Assembly: GCA_004377245.1 (NCBI GenBank)
Contig: SOIK01000013.1
Coordinates: forward strand, 1 to 7,181
DNA from: Sulfurovum sp.
GTDB lineage: Bacteria; Campylobacterota; Campylobacteria; Campylobacterales; Sulfurovaceae
DNA: 7,181 nucleotides
Reading direction: 5' to 3'
Position numbers and translations under genes: made by a program. Shown here in pieces: positions 1-5,472 of this stretch (positions within the stretch are counted from its first letter, which is position 1; each line of letters opens with the position of its first letter). Under the pieces are notes generated by a model, which saw only the letters and a list, made by a program, of their open reading frames with translations, searched no databases and was not told the DNA's origin.

Positions 1-355
1 TTGTAGCATCGAGTGTATTAGGATGGTAAATAGGGTCATAGTAGTCACAATTCACTCCCTCTTTTTCAAGTAGTGAAGCAAGTAAAGAGCTTCTGCCACA
101 GCCAAAATCCAAAGCTCTTTTAGGCTGACCTACCAAAGGTAGCGTAAAATCTAAAAAACGTTTAAAATAAGCTTGATAGCCCTCATCATTTTCATCATTC
201 TCATGAAGATTGTAACGCTCTTTTTGTGTAGAAAAGTCCTGATGGTGTTCTGATGACTTAAAAATATACTGACATGTTTTACAATAACCATACACAATGG
301 TAGTTTTTTCATCCACGAAGCCAGAACACTCTTTGCTACAAATATGACAGGTCAA
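1..355 (-). CDS. Zinc-ribbon class I SAM-dependent methyltransferase (5' part only)
   Basis: The first 118 codons of a minus-strand gene run off the left edge. A TTG start at 355-353 is chosen because AAGGAT (minus strand, 361-366) lies 5 nt upstream; the nearby ATG frame stops after eight codons. The N-terminus has a zinc-ribbon pattern: C3-x2-C6, then C25-x2-C28 (C10 also present). Next comes an ERYNLHEN...GY segment (46-60), which I associate from memory with a family of zinc-ribbon methyltransferases. SAM-binding motif I is LDFGCGRSS (82-90), and the acidic residue ending the next strand is probably D107 in CDYYDPIYHP. The substrate cannot be told: the catalytic C-terminal half is outside the window. 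It is divergent from the TRAP binding protein, sharing a 60-bp gap. Methyltransferase assignment is firm; the specific role is unknown. Confidence 0.8.
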   Translation of the reverse strand, partial: MTCHICSKECSGFVDEKTTIVYGYCKTCQYIFKSSEHHQDFSTQKERYNLHENDENDEGYQAYFKRFLDFTLPLVGQPKRALDFGCGRSSLLASLLEKEGVNCDYYDPIYHPNTLDAT

Positions 356-415
356 TTTTCATCCTTTTAAAACGATTGTTATGTTACTATTTAATCTATT
401 AATTAAGGATTTATT

Positions 416-1516
416 TTGCAAAGACGAGACTTTATTACCACGACAGCATTAGGCGCTACAGCTTTAGCATTGTCAGGTTGCCATAGGGCTGAAGAAAAAA
501 CAGCTGAAGGAACATCTACCAACATTAACAGAGGTAAAAAAGTGACACTTAAACTTGCTACCTCTTGGCCCGCACACTTCCCTATCATGGGTACAGGGGT
601 CGATTCTTTTGCCAAACGTTGTTATGAGCTTAGTGGTGGTTCATTGGAGATAAAAGTCTACGCAAAAAACATTCTAGTCCCTGCTCTACAAGTCTTTGAT
701 TCTACCTCCGCAGCACAGATAGATGCTTTCCACTCAGGTGTCTACTATTGGAAAGGGAAAAATCCTGCATTTTCCATCTTTGGTGGAATGCCGCTTGGGC
801 TTACCAGTGAAGAGATGATCACATGGATGAAGTTTGGTGGGGGGTATGAGCTTTGGCGTGAACTCTACGGTAAGTTTAACCTCTACCCTCTCATAGGAGG
901 CACCACAGGTCCTCAGATGGGTGGTTGGTTCAAAAAAGAGATCAACTCTCTAGCTGACCTTAAAGGTTTAAAAATGCGTATCCCCGGTCTTGGTGGAGAG
1001 GTGATGAAGAAACTCGGTGTAAACCCTGTACTCCTGCCTGCCGGAGAGATATACACTTCATTGGAACGCGGTACCATAGATGCTACCGAATGGGTAGGAC
1101 CAGCACTTGACAGCATGATGGGCTTTGCCAAAGCAGCACCATACTACTACACAGGCTGGCATGAGCCAGGCTCTATACTAGAACTTACATTTAACAAAGC
1201 CAGATGGGAGAAACTAAGCAGTGAACATCAAGCCATCATTACAGCAGCAAGTGAAGAGATGACAGCCAATATGCTTCAAGAGTTCAGGTACAAAAATGCA
1301 AAAGCTTTGCAAGAGCTACCTAAGCATGTGCAAGTTAAAACATTCCCTAAAGATATGATGGTTGCGGCCAAAAAGGCTTTAGGCGAAGTGCTAGAGAGTG
1401 AGAGTGCAAAGAGTCCAGACTTTAAACGTGTACTAGAGAGCTACCAAACCTTTAGCAGACTCAATAAATCTTGGGATGATATCTCCACAAAAAACTTTTT
1501 AGCAATTCGTGGATAG
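416..1516 (+). CDS. TRAP transporter solute-binding protein, DctP/TakP-like, predicted Tat lipoprotein
   Basis: This is a periplasmic substrate-binding component of a tripartite ATP-independent transporter, which captures an organic acid and delivers it to a DctQM permease. The start is TTG at 416, preceded by AAGGAT (405-410) with 5-nt spacing. The N-terminus QRRDFI (2-7) is a twin-arginine motif, followed by a hydrophobic stretch and a lipobox LSGC with C22, so a Tat-exported, lipidated protein is predicted. Family signatures are RIPGLGGEV (188-196), ERGTIDATEWVGP (217-229) and GWHEPG (247-252), typical of the TakP group that binds 2-oxoacids or related carboxylates. At 366 residues the length is normal. 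No dctQ or dctM is adjacent: the next gene is convergent, 3 bp away, and the upstream gene is divergent. The exact ligand cannot be read from sequence. Confidence 0.9.
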   Translation: MQRRDFITTTALGATALALSGCHRAEEKTAEGTSTNINRGKKVTLKLATSWPAHFPIMGTGVDSFAKRCYELSGGSLEIKVYAKNILVPALQVFDSTSAAQIDAFHSGVYYWKGKNPAFSIFGGMPLGLTSEEMITWMKFGGGYELWRELYGKFNLYPLIGGTTGPQMGGWFKKEINSLADLKGLKMRIPGLGGEVMKKLGVNPVLLPAGEIYTSLERGTIDATEWVGPALDSMMGFAKAAPYYYTGWHEPGSILELTFNKARWEKLSSEHQAIITAASEEMTANMLQEFRYKNAKALQELPKHVQVKTFPKDMMVAAKKALGEVLESESAKSPDFKRVLESYQTFSRLNKSWDDISTKNFLAIRG

Positions 1517-1519
1517 GGT

Positions 1520-1954
1520 TTAATACATATCAGGGAATGTAACAATGCTATTTGTTACTTTTTCTTGAATAGCAAAGTGTAGAAGCTGGACAAGACGGCC
1601 TTCCAGCTCTGCAGCTGAGATTTTCTGATCTTGAGACGAGAGCACTACATAAAAATCTTGTTGAGCATACTTTTTCTGATAATTATATAAAATATGTTGT
1701 GCAGCCTTCACGGCATCTTGACCATCAACTACACTATAGATTATAAATACTAAGTTAAGTTCTAAAGCTACTACAACATCACTCTCTCGTATATTTACTT
1801 TACAAAACTCAGCATCAATCTCGTCTTCTGAATAGATCAACATTCCTGTATAATTGATGTCATAACGCTCTAGCAGCGACTTCTCTGTTTGAGTAAACTT
1901 TTGTATCTTCTCTTTTAATTCTTTAAAGTTTTTTAATCTAGCATCATCAAGCAT
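1520..1954 (-). CDS. Uncharacterised 144-aa protein, possibly a degenerate GGDEF-fold domain
   Basis: I do not recognise this as a named family. It is soluble, with no signal peptide or membrane segment. ATG at 1954 has an AAAAGGAT ribosome binding site just upstream. By eye, residues 55-90 follow the layout of a GGDEF domain around its active site: IRESDVVVALELNLVFIIY (55-73) aligns with the usual lRxsDvvaRlGGDEFvil, then an AVKAAQHIL helix (81-89). The tail, AAELEGRLVQLLHFAIQEKV (114-133) plus TNSIVTF (134-140), resembles the ADxALYxAKxxGrNrv end. The GGDEF residues themselves are replaced (ELNLV), as is the preceding Arg, so diguanylate cyclase activity is not expected. The fold is inference; an unrelated alpha/beta protein is possible. 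It is convergent with the TRAP gene and has its own likely promoter. Confidence 0.6.
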   Translation of the reverse strand: MLDDARLKNFKELKEKIQKFTQTEKSLLERYDINYTGMLIYSEDEIDAEFCKVNIRESDVVVALELNLVFIIYSVVDGQDAVKAAQHILYNYQKKYAQQDFYVVLSSQDQKISAAELEGRLVQLLHFAIQEKVTNSIVTFPDMY

Positions 1955-1970
1955 TTAAATCCTTTTGAAT

Positions 1971-1979
1971 ATTATAGCA
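1971..1979 (-). promoter_or_regulatory. Extended -10 promoter for the 144-aa gene
   Basis: The minus strand reads TGCTATAAT: a perfect TATAAT at 1976-1971 with the TG extension. A weak -35 (TTGGGT) sits 16 nt upstream. The predicted transcript start is only about 10 nt before the ATG at 1954, leaving just enough room for the AAAAGGAT ribosome binding site. It lies in the gap after the 105-aa gene, so the 144-aa gene can be transcribed separately from its upstream neighbours. Confidence 0.5.
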
Positions 1980-2008
1980 CATATAGAGCACAACCCAAAA
2001 AGTCTATA

Positions 2009-2326
2009 CTATTTCTTCCCTATATCATCTACAGCCTTATCTATCTCACCAATAAAGTTCTCTATCTTTTTACCAAATTCCTCAATGAAACTTTTGGTTT
2101 TTTCTAAATCGATGTTGATGTTTTCTTTGTCTATCTTAATACCGATATTTTCAGCCATATCAACTTTACCTTCACTAATATCTTTTTGGATATTTTGGGC
2201 TATACCTTCAAGTTTTTGTTGAAGTGAGTTGAAGAACGCTTTGGTTTGATTGATGTCTATGTTGATTTTATTATTGTCAATATCTATACCTAGTTTTGAA
2301 AAAAGGTCTTTATCTTGTTTTGCCAT
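2009..2326 (-). CDS. Uncharacterised 105-aa protein with a two-fold internal repeat
   Basis: I do not recognise the family. ATG at 2326 follows a strong AAAGGAG (2332-2338). The protein is hydrophilic, Lys/Ile/Asn/Asp-rich and lacks signal peptide, transmembrane segment or Cys. It consists of two copies of a 35-residue unit, residues 12-46 and 61-95, offset by 49 residues and identical at 14 of 35 positions. Each copy opens with an alternating strand pair (GIDIDNNKINIDI and GIKIDKENINIDL), then a TKxF helix of about 20 residues rich in Lys/Glu. This beta-hairpin-plus-helix duplication suggests a small scaffold or binding protein, but no function can be assigned. It lies 45 bp downstream of rlmB and could be cotranscribed with it; a TATAAT overlapping the rlmB stop (2371-2376, minus strand) might also serve it. 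Confidence 0.75.
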   Translation of the reverse strand: MAKQDKDLFSKLGIDIDNNKINIDINQTKAFFNSLQQKLEGIAQNIQKDISEGKVDMAENIGIKIDKENINIDLEKTKSFIEEFGKKIENFIGEIDKAVDDIGKK

Positions 2327-2371
2327 AATTACTCCTTTATATATGCATTAGAAAAGTATAGGGCACCTATA

Positions 2372-3127
2372 TTATAAAAATGCCAATAAAGAAGCTGTCA
2401 CGGCCACATTAAGTGATTCAACCCCTCTTTGCATAGGTATAGCTATACTTTCAGTACATAGTACTTCTACCTCTTTGCTCACACCTTCACTCTCATTACC
2501 CAAAACAAAGATAGTTTTATCACCATAGTTTTGCTCTTTGTAACTCTTTTTAGCATGAGAAGAGAGTGTATAAAGGTTTGCTCCCTCTTTTTTGAATAAT
2601 TCAAGTGTTTTTTTGAGATTAGATGTTTTGATGATAGGCATTTTGAAGAGTGTGCCTACACTGGCTTTGATCACCAGTGGTGATATCTGTGCAACTCCCT
2701 TTGTGGGAAGCAAGATAGCATCTACATTCCCAGCAGCACAAGAACGGATGATCATCCCTAAGTTCTGAGGATTGGTTACCCCATCAAGTGCGATGATACG
2801 ATAACTTTTATGAGAGGAAATAAAATGCTCTTCATCACCAAAATGCTCTAAAACAATATCAAGCGCTACTCCCTGGTCTTGTTTAGCATTTTTTGAGATA
2901 CGAGAAAGCGTATTTTTATCGTGGTAAGCAACTTCTATCTCTCTTTTTTTAGCGATGCCTTTCATCTGTTCAAGTACAGAAGCATCTTTATTTGACTTAG
3001 AGAGATGAAGTTTATGGATGGTGATAGCCTCATCTTTAAGTGCTTCCATTACGGCATTACGACCGTAGATGGTCAACACTTTATCGAAAAAAGCTTTTTT
3101 TTCTAGGTACTCTGGAGAATCTTGCAT
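2372..3127 (-). CDS. rlmB: 23S rRNA (guanosine-2'-O-)-methyltransferase RlmB (TrmH/SpoU family)
   Basis: This SPOUT-fold enzyme transfers methyl from SAM to the 2'-O of a guanosine in 23S rRNA (G2251 in E. coli, near the peptidyl-transferase P loop). With ATG at 3127, the N-terminal RNA-binding domain begins near YGRNAVMEAL (21-30). The three SpoU motifs are intact: DGVTNPQNLGMIIRS (115-129) with N122 and R128, VLGNESEGV (208-216), and IPMQRGVESLNVAV (230-243) forming the SAM-binding knot. The protein ends only 11 residues after N240, about ten shorter at the C-terminus than E. coli RlmB. The fabI stop is 3 bp upstream, and a TTG directly before the ATG could be an alternative start; GGAG within fabI precedes both. 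TrmH-family members modifying other sites are an alternative, but the N-domain favours RlmB. Confidence 0.88.
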   Translation of the reverse strand: MQDSPEYLEKKAFFDKVLTIYGRNAVMEALKDEAITIHKLHLSKSNKDASVLEQMKGIAKKREIEVAYHDKNTLSRISKNAKQDQGVALDIVLEHFGDEEHFISSHKSYRIIALDGVTNPQNLGMIIRSCAAGNVDAILLPTKGVAQISPLVIKASVGTLFKMPIIKTSNLKKTLELFKKEGANLYTLSSHAKKSYKEQNYGDKTIFVLGNESEGVSKEVEVLCTESIAIPMQRGVESLNVAVTASLLAFL

Positions 3128-3130
3128 CAA

Positions 3131-3958
3131 CTATTTAGATTCTCCGTTCCAAGCAATATGTGGTTTACCATTGTCATCAAACTCAACAGCTGGCATACCC
3201 ATGATATTATACCCTGCATCTACATAATGCACTTCACCTGTTACCCCGGAACTTAAGTCTGAAAGGAGGTACATGCCGGAGTTTCCTACCTGATTAATAG
3301 TGACATTCTCTTTAAGTGGTGCATGAGCTTTGTTCCATTTGAGCATAAAGGCAAAGTCACCTATACCAGCAGCTGCAAGTGTTTTGATAGGTCCAGCTGA
3401 AATAGCATTGACTCTAATGCCATCTTTACCAAGGTCTTCAGCCAAGTATTTAGTTGTCATCTCCAATGCCGCTTTAGCCACACCCATAAGGTTATAGTTA
3501 GGGATATATTTTACACCACCGTAGTAACTAAGTGTCAATACAGATGAACTTGTTGAAAGAACAGGTTTCAACTCTCTTACGATCTCGATGAGTGAATAGA
3601 CAGAGATGTCCATAGCCACATCAAATGCTTCTTTAGGGATGTCAACAAAACGACCACTTAACCCCTCTTTAGGAGCGAATGCGATAGAGTGCACGATAAA
3701 GTCTATCTGACCCATATCTTTTTCAAGAGATTCCTTAAGTGCTTTGATCTCTTCTGGTTTACTTACATCACAAGGATAAAGTCTTGCTCCACACTCTAAA
3801 TCTTCTGCGATAGGAGCTAATTTTTGCTCAAATCTTTCATTTAGAAATGTAATAGCCATCTCAGCACCCTGCTCTTGACAAGCTTTTGCTATACCATACG
3901 CGATAGACTTTTTATTGGCGATGCCTAAAATGACACCTTTTTTGCCTTTCATTATCAT
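3131..3958 (-). CDS. fabI: Enoyl-[acyl-carrier-protein] reductase (NADH) FabI
   Basis: This cytosolic short-chain dehydrogenase carries out the last step of each fatty-acid elongation cycle, reducing trans-2-enoyl-ACP. ATG at 3958 gives MIMKGKKG, the start seen in Campylobacter FabI, with GGAG 9 nt upstream; a TTG at 3973 would overlap that ribosome binding site and is less likely. The protein has 275 residues. Visible are the NAD-binding loop GIANKKSIAYGIA (12-24), CDV (63-65), HSIAFAP (90-96), and the catalytic Tyr-x6-Lys in YNLMGVAK (Y155, K162) with Y145 upstream. SAGPIKTLAAAGI (187-199) is the flexible substrate-binding region. Residue 93 is Ala where E. coli has Gly93, a triclosan-contact position; Ala is usual in Campylobacterota FabI, so no resistance claim follows. 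It forms a tight pair with rlmB. Confidence 0.96.
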   Translation of the reverse strand: MIMKGKKGVILGIANKKSIAYGIAKACQEQGAEMAITFLNERFEQKLAPIAEDLECGARLYPCDVSKPEEIKALKESLEKDMGQIDFIVHSIAFAPKEGLSGRFVDIPKEAFDVAMDISVYSLIEIVRELKPVLSTSSSVLTLSYYGGVKYIPNYNLMGVAKAALEMTTKYLAEDLGKDGIRVNAISAGPIKTLAAAGIGDFAFMLKWNKAHAPLKENVTINQVGNSGMYLLSDLSSGVTGEVHYVDAGYNIMGMPAVEFDDNGKPHIAWNGESK

Positions 3959-3999
3959 ACTTTTACTCTCCAAGAATTAATTTCATTATTTTATCATGA

Positions 4000-4029
4000 T
4001 TGAGATAGAATTCAGAATAATTATCTCAA
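4000..4029. promoter_or_regulatory. Perfect inverted repeat in the fabI/asparaginase divergent gap, candidate operator
   Basis: TTGAGATA (4000-4007) and TATCTCAA (4022-4029) are exact reverse complements separated by 14 bp, so the half-site centres lie 22 bp apart, about two helical turns. The repeat sits between the starts of fabI (3958, minus) and the asparaginase-like gene (4044, plus), where promoters for both must lie; TAGAAT (4006-4011) inside it is a possible plus-strand -10. Either a dimeric regulator site or a 5'-UTR hairpin is possible. No known regulator motif was recognised. Confidence 0.4.
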
Positions 4030-4043
4030 AAAGAGAGGCATAA

Positions 4044-4535
4044 ATGCGAAAAATACTCATAATTAGCACAGGTGGTACATTTAATAAGATCTATAATCCG
4101 CTAAATGGTGAACTTTTCATTGACGAAGAGTCTAAAGCAGTTGAAGAGATAGCATCCAAGTGGCTCTGCAAATTTGAGATCATCAACATTATAGGAAAAG
4201 ACAGCCTCCACATAACCAATCAAGACAGGTTACTACTCTTAGCTACGATCAATCTCTCAAAACATGATGATATTATTGTGATACACGGTACAGATACTAT
4301 GGATATAACAGCTGAATATTTAGCAGATGGGGATTTGGATAAACGTATCGTCCTCACAGGAGCTATGGTCCCCTATTCCATAGACCCCGTAGAAGCCACA
4401 GCAAATTTTGCTTCTGCTTTTGGATATTTACAGACATTAACTGATGATGGTGTCTATATAGCTATGAGTGGGTTATTTGGCTCTTATTATCAAATAATTA
4501 AAGATAAAAAGAATGGTAAATTTACCCTTTTATAA
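4044..4535 (+). CDS. Stand-alone asparaginase N-terminal domain protein
   Basis: The 163-residue protein corresponds to the N-terminal domain of type I/II L-asparaginases, which normally have about 320-350 residues in two domains. Both active-site threonine motifs are present: STGGTFNKIY (8-17; T12 at the nucleophile position) and HGTDTMD (81-87; T83-D84). VLTGAMVP (103-110) is the next conserved strand. I see no lysine at the position of the third triad member of the E. coli enzyme, and the whole C-terminal domain is absent. The ORF ends cleanly with a natural Phe-Thr-Leu-Leu tail and no downstream continuation, so it reads as an intact short family rather than a broken gene. Activity on asparagine or another amide is unproven. 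The ribosome binding site is GAGAGG upstream of ATG 4044. Confidence 0.82.
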   Translation: MRKILIISTGGTFNKIYNPLNGELFIDEESKAVEEIASKWLCKFEIINIIGKDSLHITNQDRLLLLATINLSKHDDIIVIHGTDTMDITAEYLADGDLDKRIVLTGAMVPYSIDPVEATANFASAFGYLQTLTDDGVYIAMSGLFGSYYQIIKDKKNGKFTLL

Positions 4536-4555
4536 TAATATTTTTAATTCATGTT

Positions 4556-4564
4556 TGATATAAT
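4556..4564 (+). promoter_or_regulatory. Extended -10 promoter upstream of the riboswitch and lipoprotein gene
   Basis: TGATATAAT is a perfect TATAAT (4559-4564) with the TG extension, in an AT-rich tract and without a convincing -35, as is common in Campylobacterota. Transcription would start near 4571, about 10 nt before the putative riboswitch and about 115 nt before the lipoprotein ATG. This gives a long structured leader. Confidence 0.6.
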
Positions 4565-4580
4565 CTAATTACATTATCTG

Positions 4581-4655
4581 CTACATGTTAAAGCCAAACT
4601 ATTTTGCAAAAATAGGACGGAAAACCAAGGATCTCTCTGAGATAGCCTAGTTGCC
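4581..4655 (+). ncRNA. Putative cyclic-di-GMP-I (GEMM-I) riboswitch
   Basis: The leader matches the GEMM-I layout in order. GCCAAAC (4593-4599) stands for the usual GGCAAAC. A hairpin follows, CTATTT (4599-4604) with AAATAG (4610-4615), its loop containing GCAA, a GNRA tetraloop. Then GGACGGAAAACC (4615-4626) stands for GGGACGCAAAGCC. The P3 arm pairs GG and ATCT (4629-4634) with AGAT (4640-4643) and CC (4646-4647), with AG unpaired, and the element ends in GCCTAGTTGCC (4645-4655), against GCCnGGTTGCC. Relative to V. cholerae Vc2 as I remember it, the G21-C46 pair is replaced by C4594-G4620, a compensatory change, and the ligand-contact G20 and A47 remain (G4593, A4621). The outer P1 helix is weak. 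The alignment was made by eye from memory. Confidence 0.8.
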
Positions 4656-4682
4656 AATAGAGAAAGATATTAATAAGGTAAC
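4650..4682 (+). promoter_or_regulatory. Potential anti-Shine-Dalgarno pairing of the riboswitch 3' strand with the ribosome binding site
   Basis: GTTGCC (4650-4655), the 3' end of the riboswitch, can pair over six positions (one G-U) with GGTAAC (4677-4682), which contains the GG of the lipoprotein gene's AAGG ribosome binding site (4675-4678, 7 nt before ATG 4686). The same bases contribute to P1 of the aptamer, so the two structures exclude one another. No U-tract terminator is seen between the aptamer and the gene. This points to translational control with ligand turning expression on; it is an inference from pairing alone. Confidence 0.45.
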
Positions 4683-4685
4683 AAA

Positions 4686-5039
4686 ATGAAATTAAAGTTA
4701 TTTATACTAACCGTTATTGGATTAAGTTTTACAGCTTGTACCAGTACTAATAACGTACCCGCACCATCCACTTCTAAAATCACCTATCAAAAACCTACAG
4801 CAGCAAAATTGGAAGTCTATCAAAAGACTATGATGAGAGTAGCATCTGGTATTAAAGATGATCCTAACTACAATAGAATTGCACTTGATACCCCTGAAAA
4901 AAAGGCATGGTTTAAAGACTTAACTTATAGACTTTGGGATAGACAGATCACAAGACATCAATTTATCTCTGAAGGACTTCAGAAGTATCCAACGCACAAG
5001 TATGAATTTGAATTTATCGCAAGAGGTTTTTCTTCATAA
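4686..5039 (+). CDS. Small predicted lipoprotein of unknown function under the riboswitch
   Basis: The 117-residue protein starts with a clear lipoprotein signal: KLK, a hydrophobic core (LFILTVIGLSF) and lipobox FTAC with C18. The residue after the lipidated Cys is Thr, so no Asp retention signal is seen. A low-complexity Ser/Thr/Pro/Asn linker (19-33) follows, then a compact domain of about 75 residues rich in charged and aromatic residues: KLEVYQKTMMRVASGIKDD (41-59), KAWFKDLTYRLWDRQITR (68-85), HQFISEGLQKYP (86-97) and KYEFEFIARGF (100-110). It looks all-helical with a final strand. I do not recognise a named family. ATG 4686 has AAGG 7 nt upstream. The 3' end overlaps the next ORF by 38 bp in another frame. 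A surface or biofilm-related role is suggested only by the c-di-GMP riboswitch. Confidence 0.85.
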   Translation: MKLKLFILTVIGLSFTACTSTNNVPAPSTSKITYQKPTAAKLEVYQKTMMRVASGIKDDPNYNRIALDTPEKKAWFKDLTYRLWDRQITRHQFISEGLQKYPTHKYEFEFIARGFSS

Positions 5040-5430
5040 ATATTTATCATTAGATTTAGTAGCAAATGCTGTTACCGGTTCATCATATGGTAGCCCCTAT
5101 TACTATAATGGCTATAATTATGGTCCCAATAGAAATAGTTATTACCGAAGTGGTATACGAGACGGTTGTCGTTCCAAACAAGGTACATGGAGAAAAAACA
5201 GCTACCAATACCGCAATAACTACAACTATAGAAGTGGATGGAATGCGGGATATAACCGTTGTAGAGGAGATCGCTATAGTAACACTAACTACTATAGTAG
5301 ACAAGGTGATAGGCATGGTTGCCAATCTGCATACAGAAAATGGAAAAAAGACAGTAGAAAATACCGTAACAGCTCTAGCTACAGAAGAGGATGGAATGCG
5401 GGATATAACCGTTGTCGAAGATATAGATAA
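5002..5430 (+). CDS. Tyr/Arg/Gly-rich repeat protein with paired cysteines; start uncertain
   Basis: The ORF lies in the +1 frame relative to the lipoprotein gene. From residue 27 it is strongly biased to Tyr, Arg, Gly, Asn and Ser. It carries two copies of a GC-x-S...W-x-K...YRN...YR-x-GWNAGYNRCR unit, with cysteines at 56/87 and 107/138 and a period of 51 residues. The shared pattern argues for real coding, though not for a known family. ATG 5002 has no evident ribosome binding site and lies inside the lipoprotein gene. Residues 11-26 (LHKYLSLDLVANAVTG) look like a signal peptide spoiled by an Asp, and a good AAGAGG (5021-5026) precedes the CTT codon at 5032, not a usual start. Translation may depend on coupling or frameshifting, or the gene may be partly decayed. 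The two Cys per unit suggest an exported, disulphide-linked protein. Confidence 0.55.
   Translation: MNLNLSQEVFLHKYLSLDLVANAVTGSSYGSPYYYNGYNYGPNRNSYYRSGIRDGCRSKQGTWRKNSYQYRNNYNYRSGWNAGYNRCRGDRYSNTNYYSRQGDRHGCQSAYRKWKKDSRKYRNSSSYRRGWNAGYNRCRRYR
5236..5262 (+). repeat. 27-bp exact direct repeat, copy 1
   Basis: This copy encodes GWNAGYNRC at the end of the first Cys-containing unit of the repeat ORF. The identical 27 bases recur 153 bp downstream, which is 51 codons and in frame. The surrounding unit is more diverged, so this segment is either conserved by selection or homogenised by recombination. Confidence 0.9.
5389..5415 (+). repeat. 27-bp exact direct repeat, copy 2
   Basis: This second copy encodes GWNAGYNRC in the C-terminal unit of the repeat ORF, 15 bases before its TAA stop. 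It is identical to the first copy at nucleotide level, including third codon positions. Confidence 0.9.
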
Positions 5431-5436
5431 GAGCCC

Positions 5437-5467
5437 TGCATATATCGGAGTTACTCCGATATATGCA
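5437..5467. terminator. Perfect 14-bp hairpin between convergent genes, likely bidirectional terminator
   Basis: Bases 5437-5450 and 5454-5467 are exact reverse complements around a 3-nt loop (TTA). The hairpin fills the gap between the stop of the repeat ORF (5430) and the queC stop (5473, minus). Neither strand has a U-run after the stem, so it is not a textbook intrinsic terminator, although its position and symmetry fit ending or shielding both transcripts. Confidence 0.6.
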
Positions 5468-5472
5468 CTAAT

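Noticed and set aside
1965..2222. Plus-strand 85-codon ORF
   Set aside because: It lies antisense to the 105-aa gene, which has a strong AAAGGAG site and clear internal repeats.
3959..3973. Upstream TTG start for fabI adding five residues
   Set aside because: It would overlap the GGAG ribosome binding site, and MIMKGKKG is the start known for Campylobacter FabI.
4044..4535. Reading the asparaginase gene as a truncated pseudogene
   Set aside because: The domain ends at a natural boundary, no C-terminal remnant follows in any frame, and I recall short single-domain members in other bacteria.
5083..5325. Minus-strand hydrophobic ORF opposite the repeat protein
   Set aside because: It is an antisense shadow of the Tyr/Asn-rich codons, with no ribosome binding site or recognisable family.
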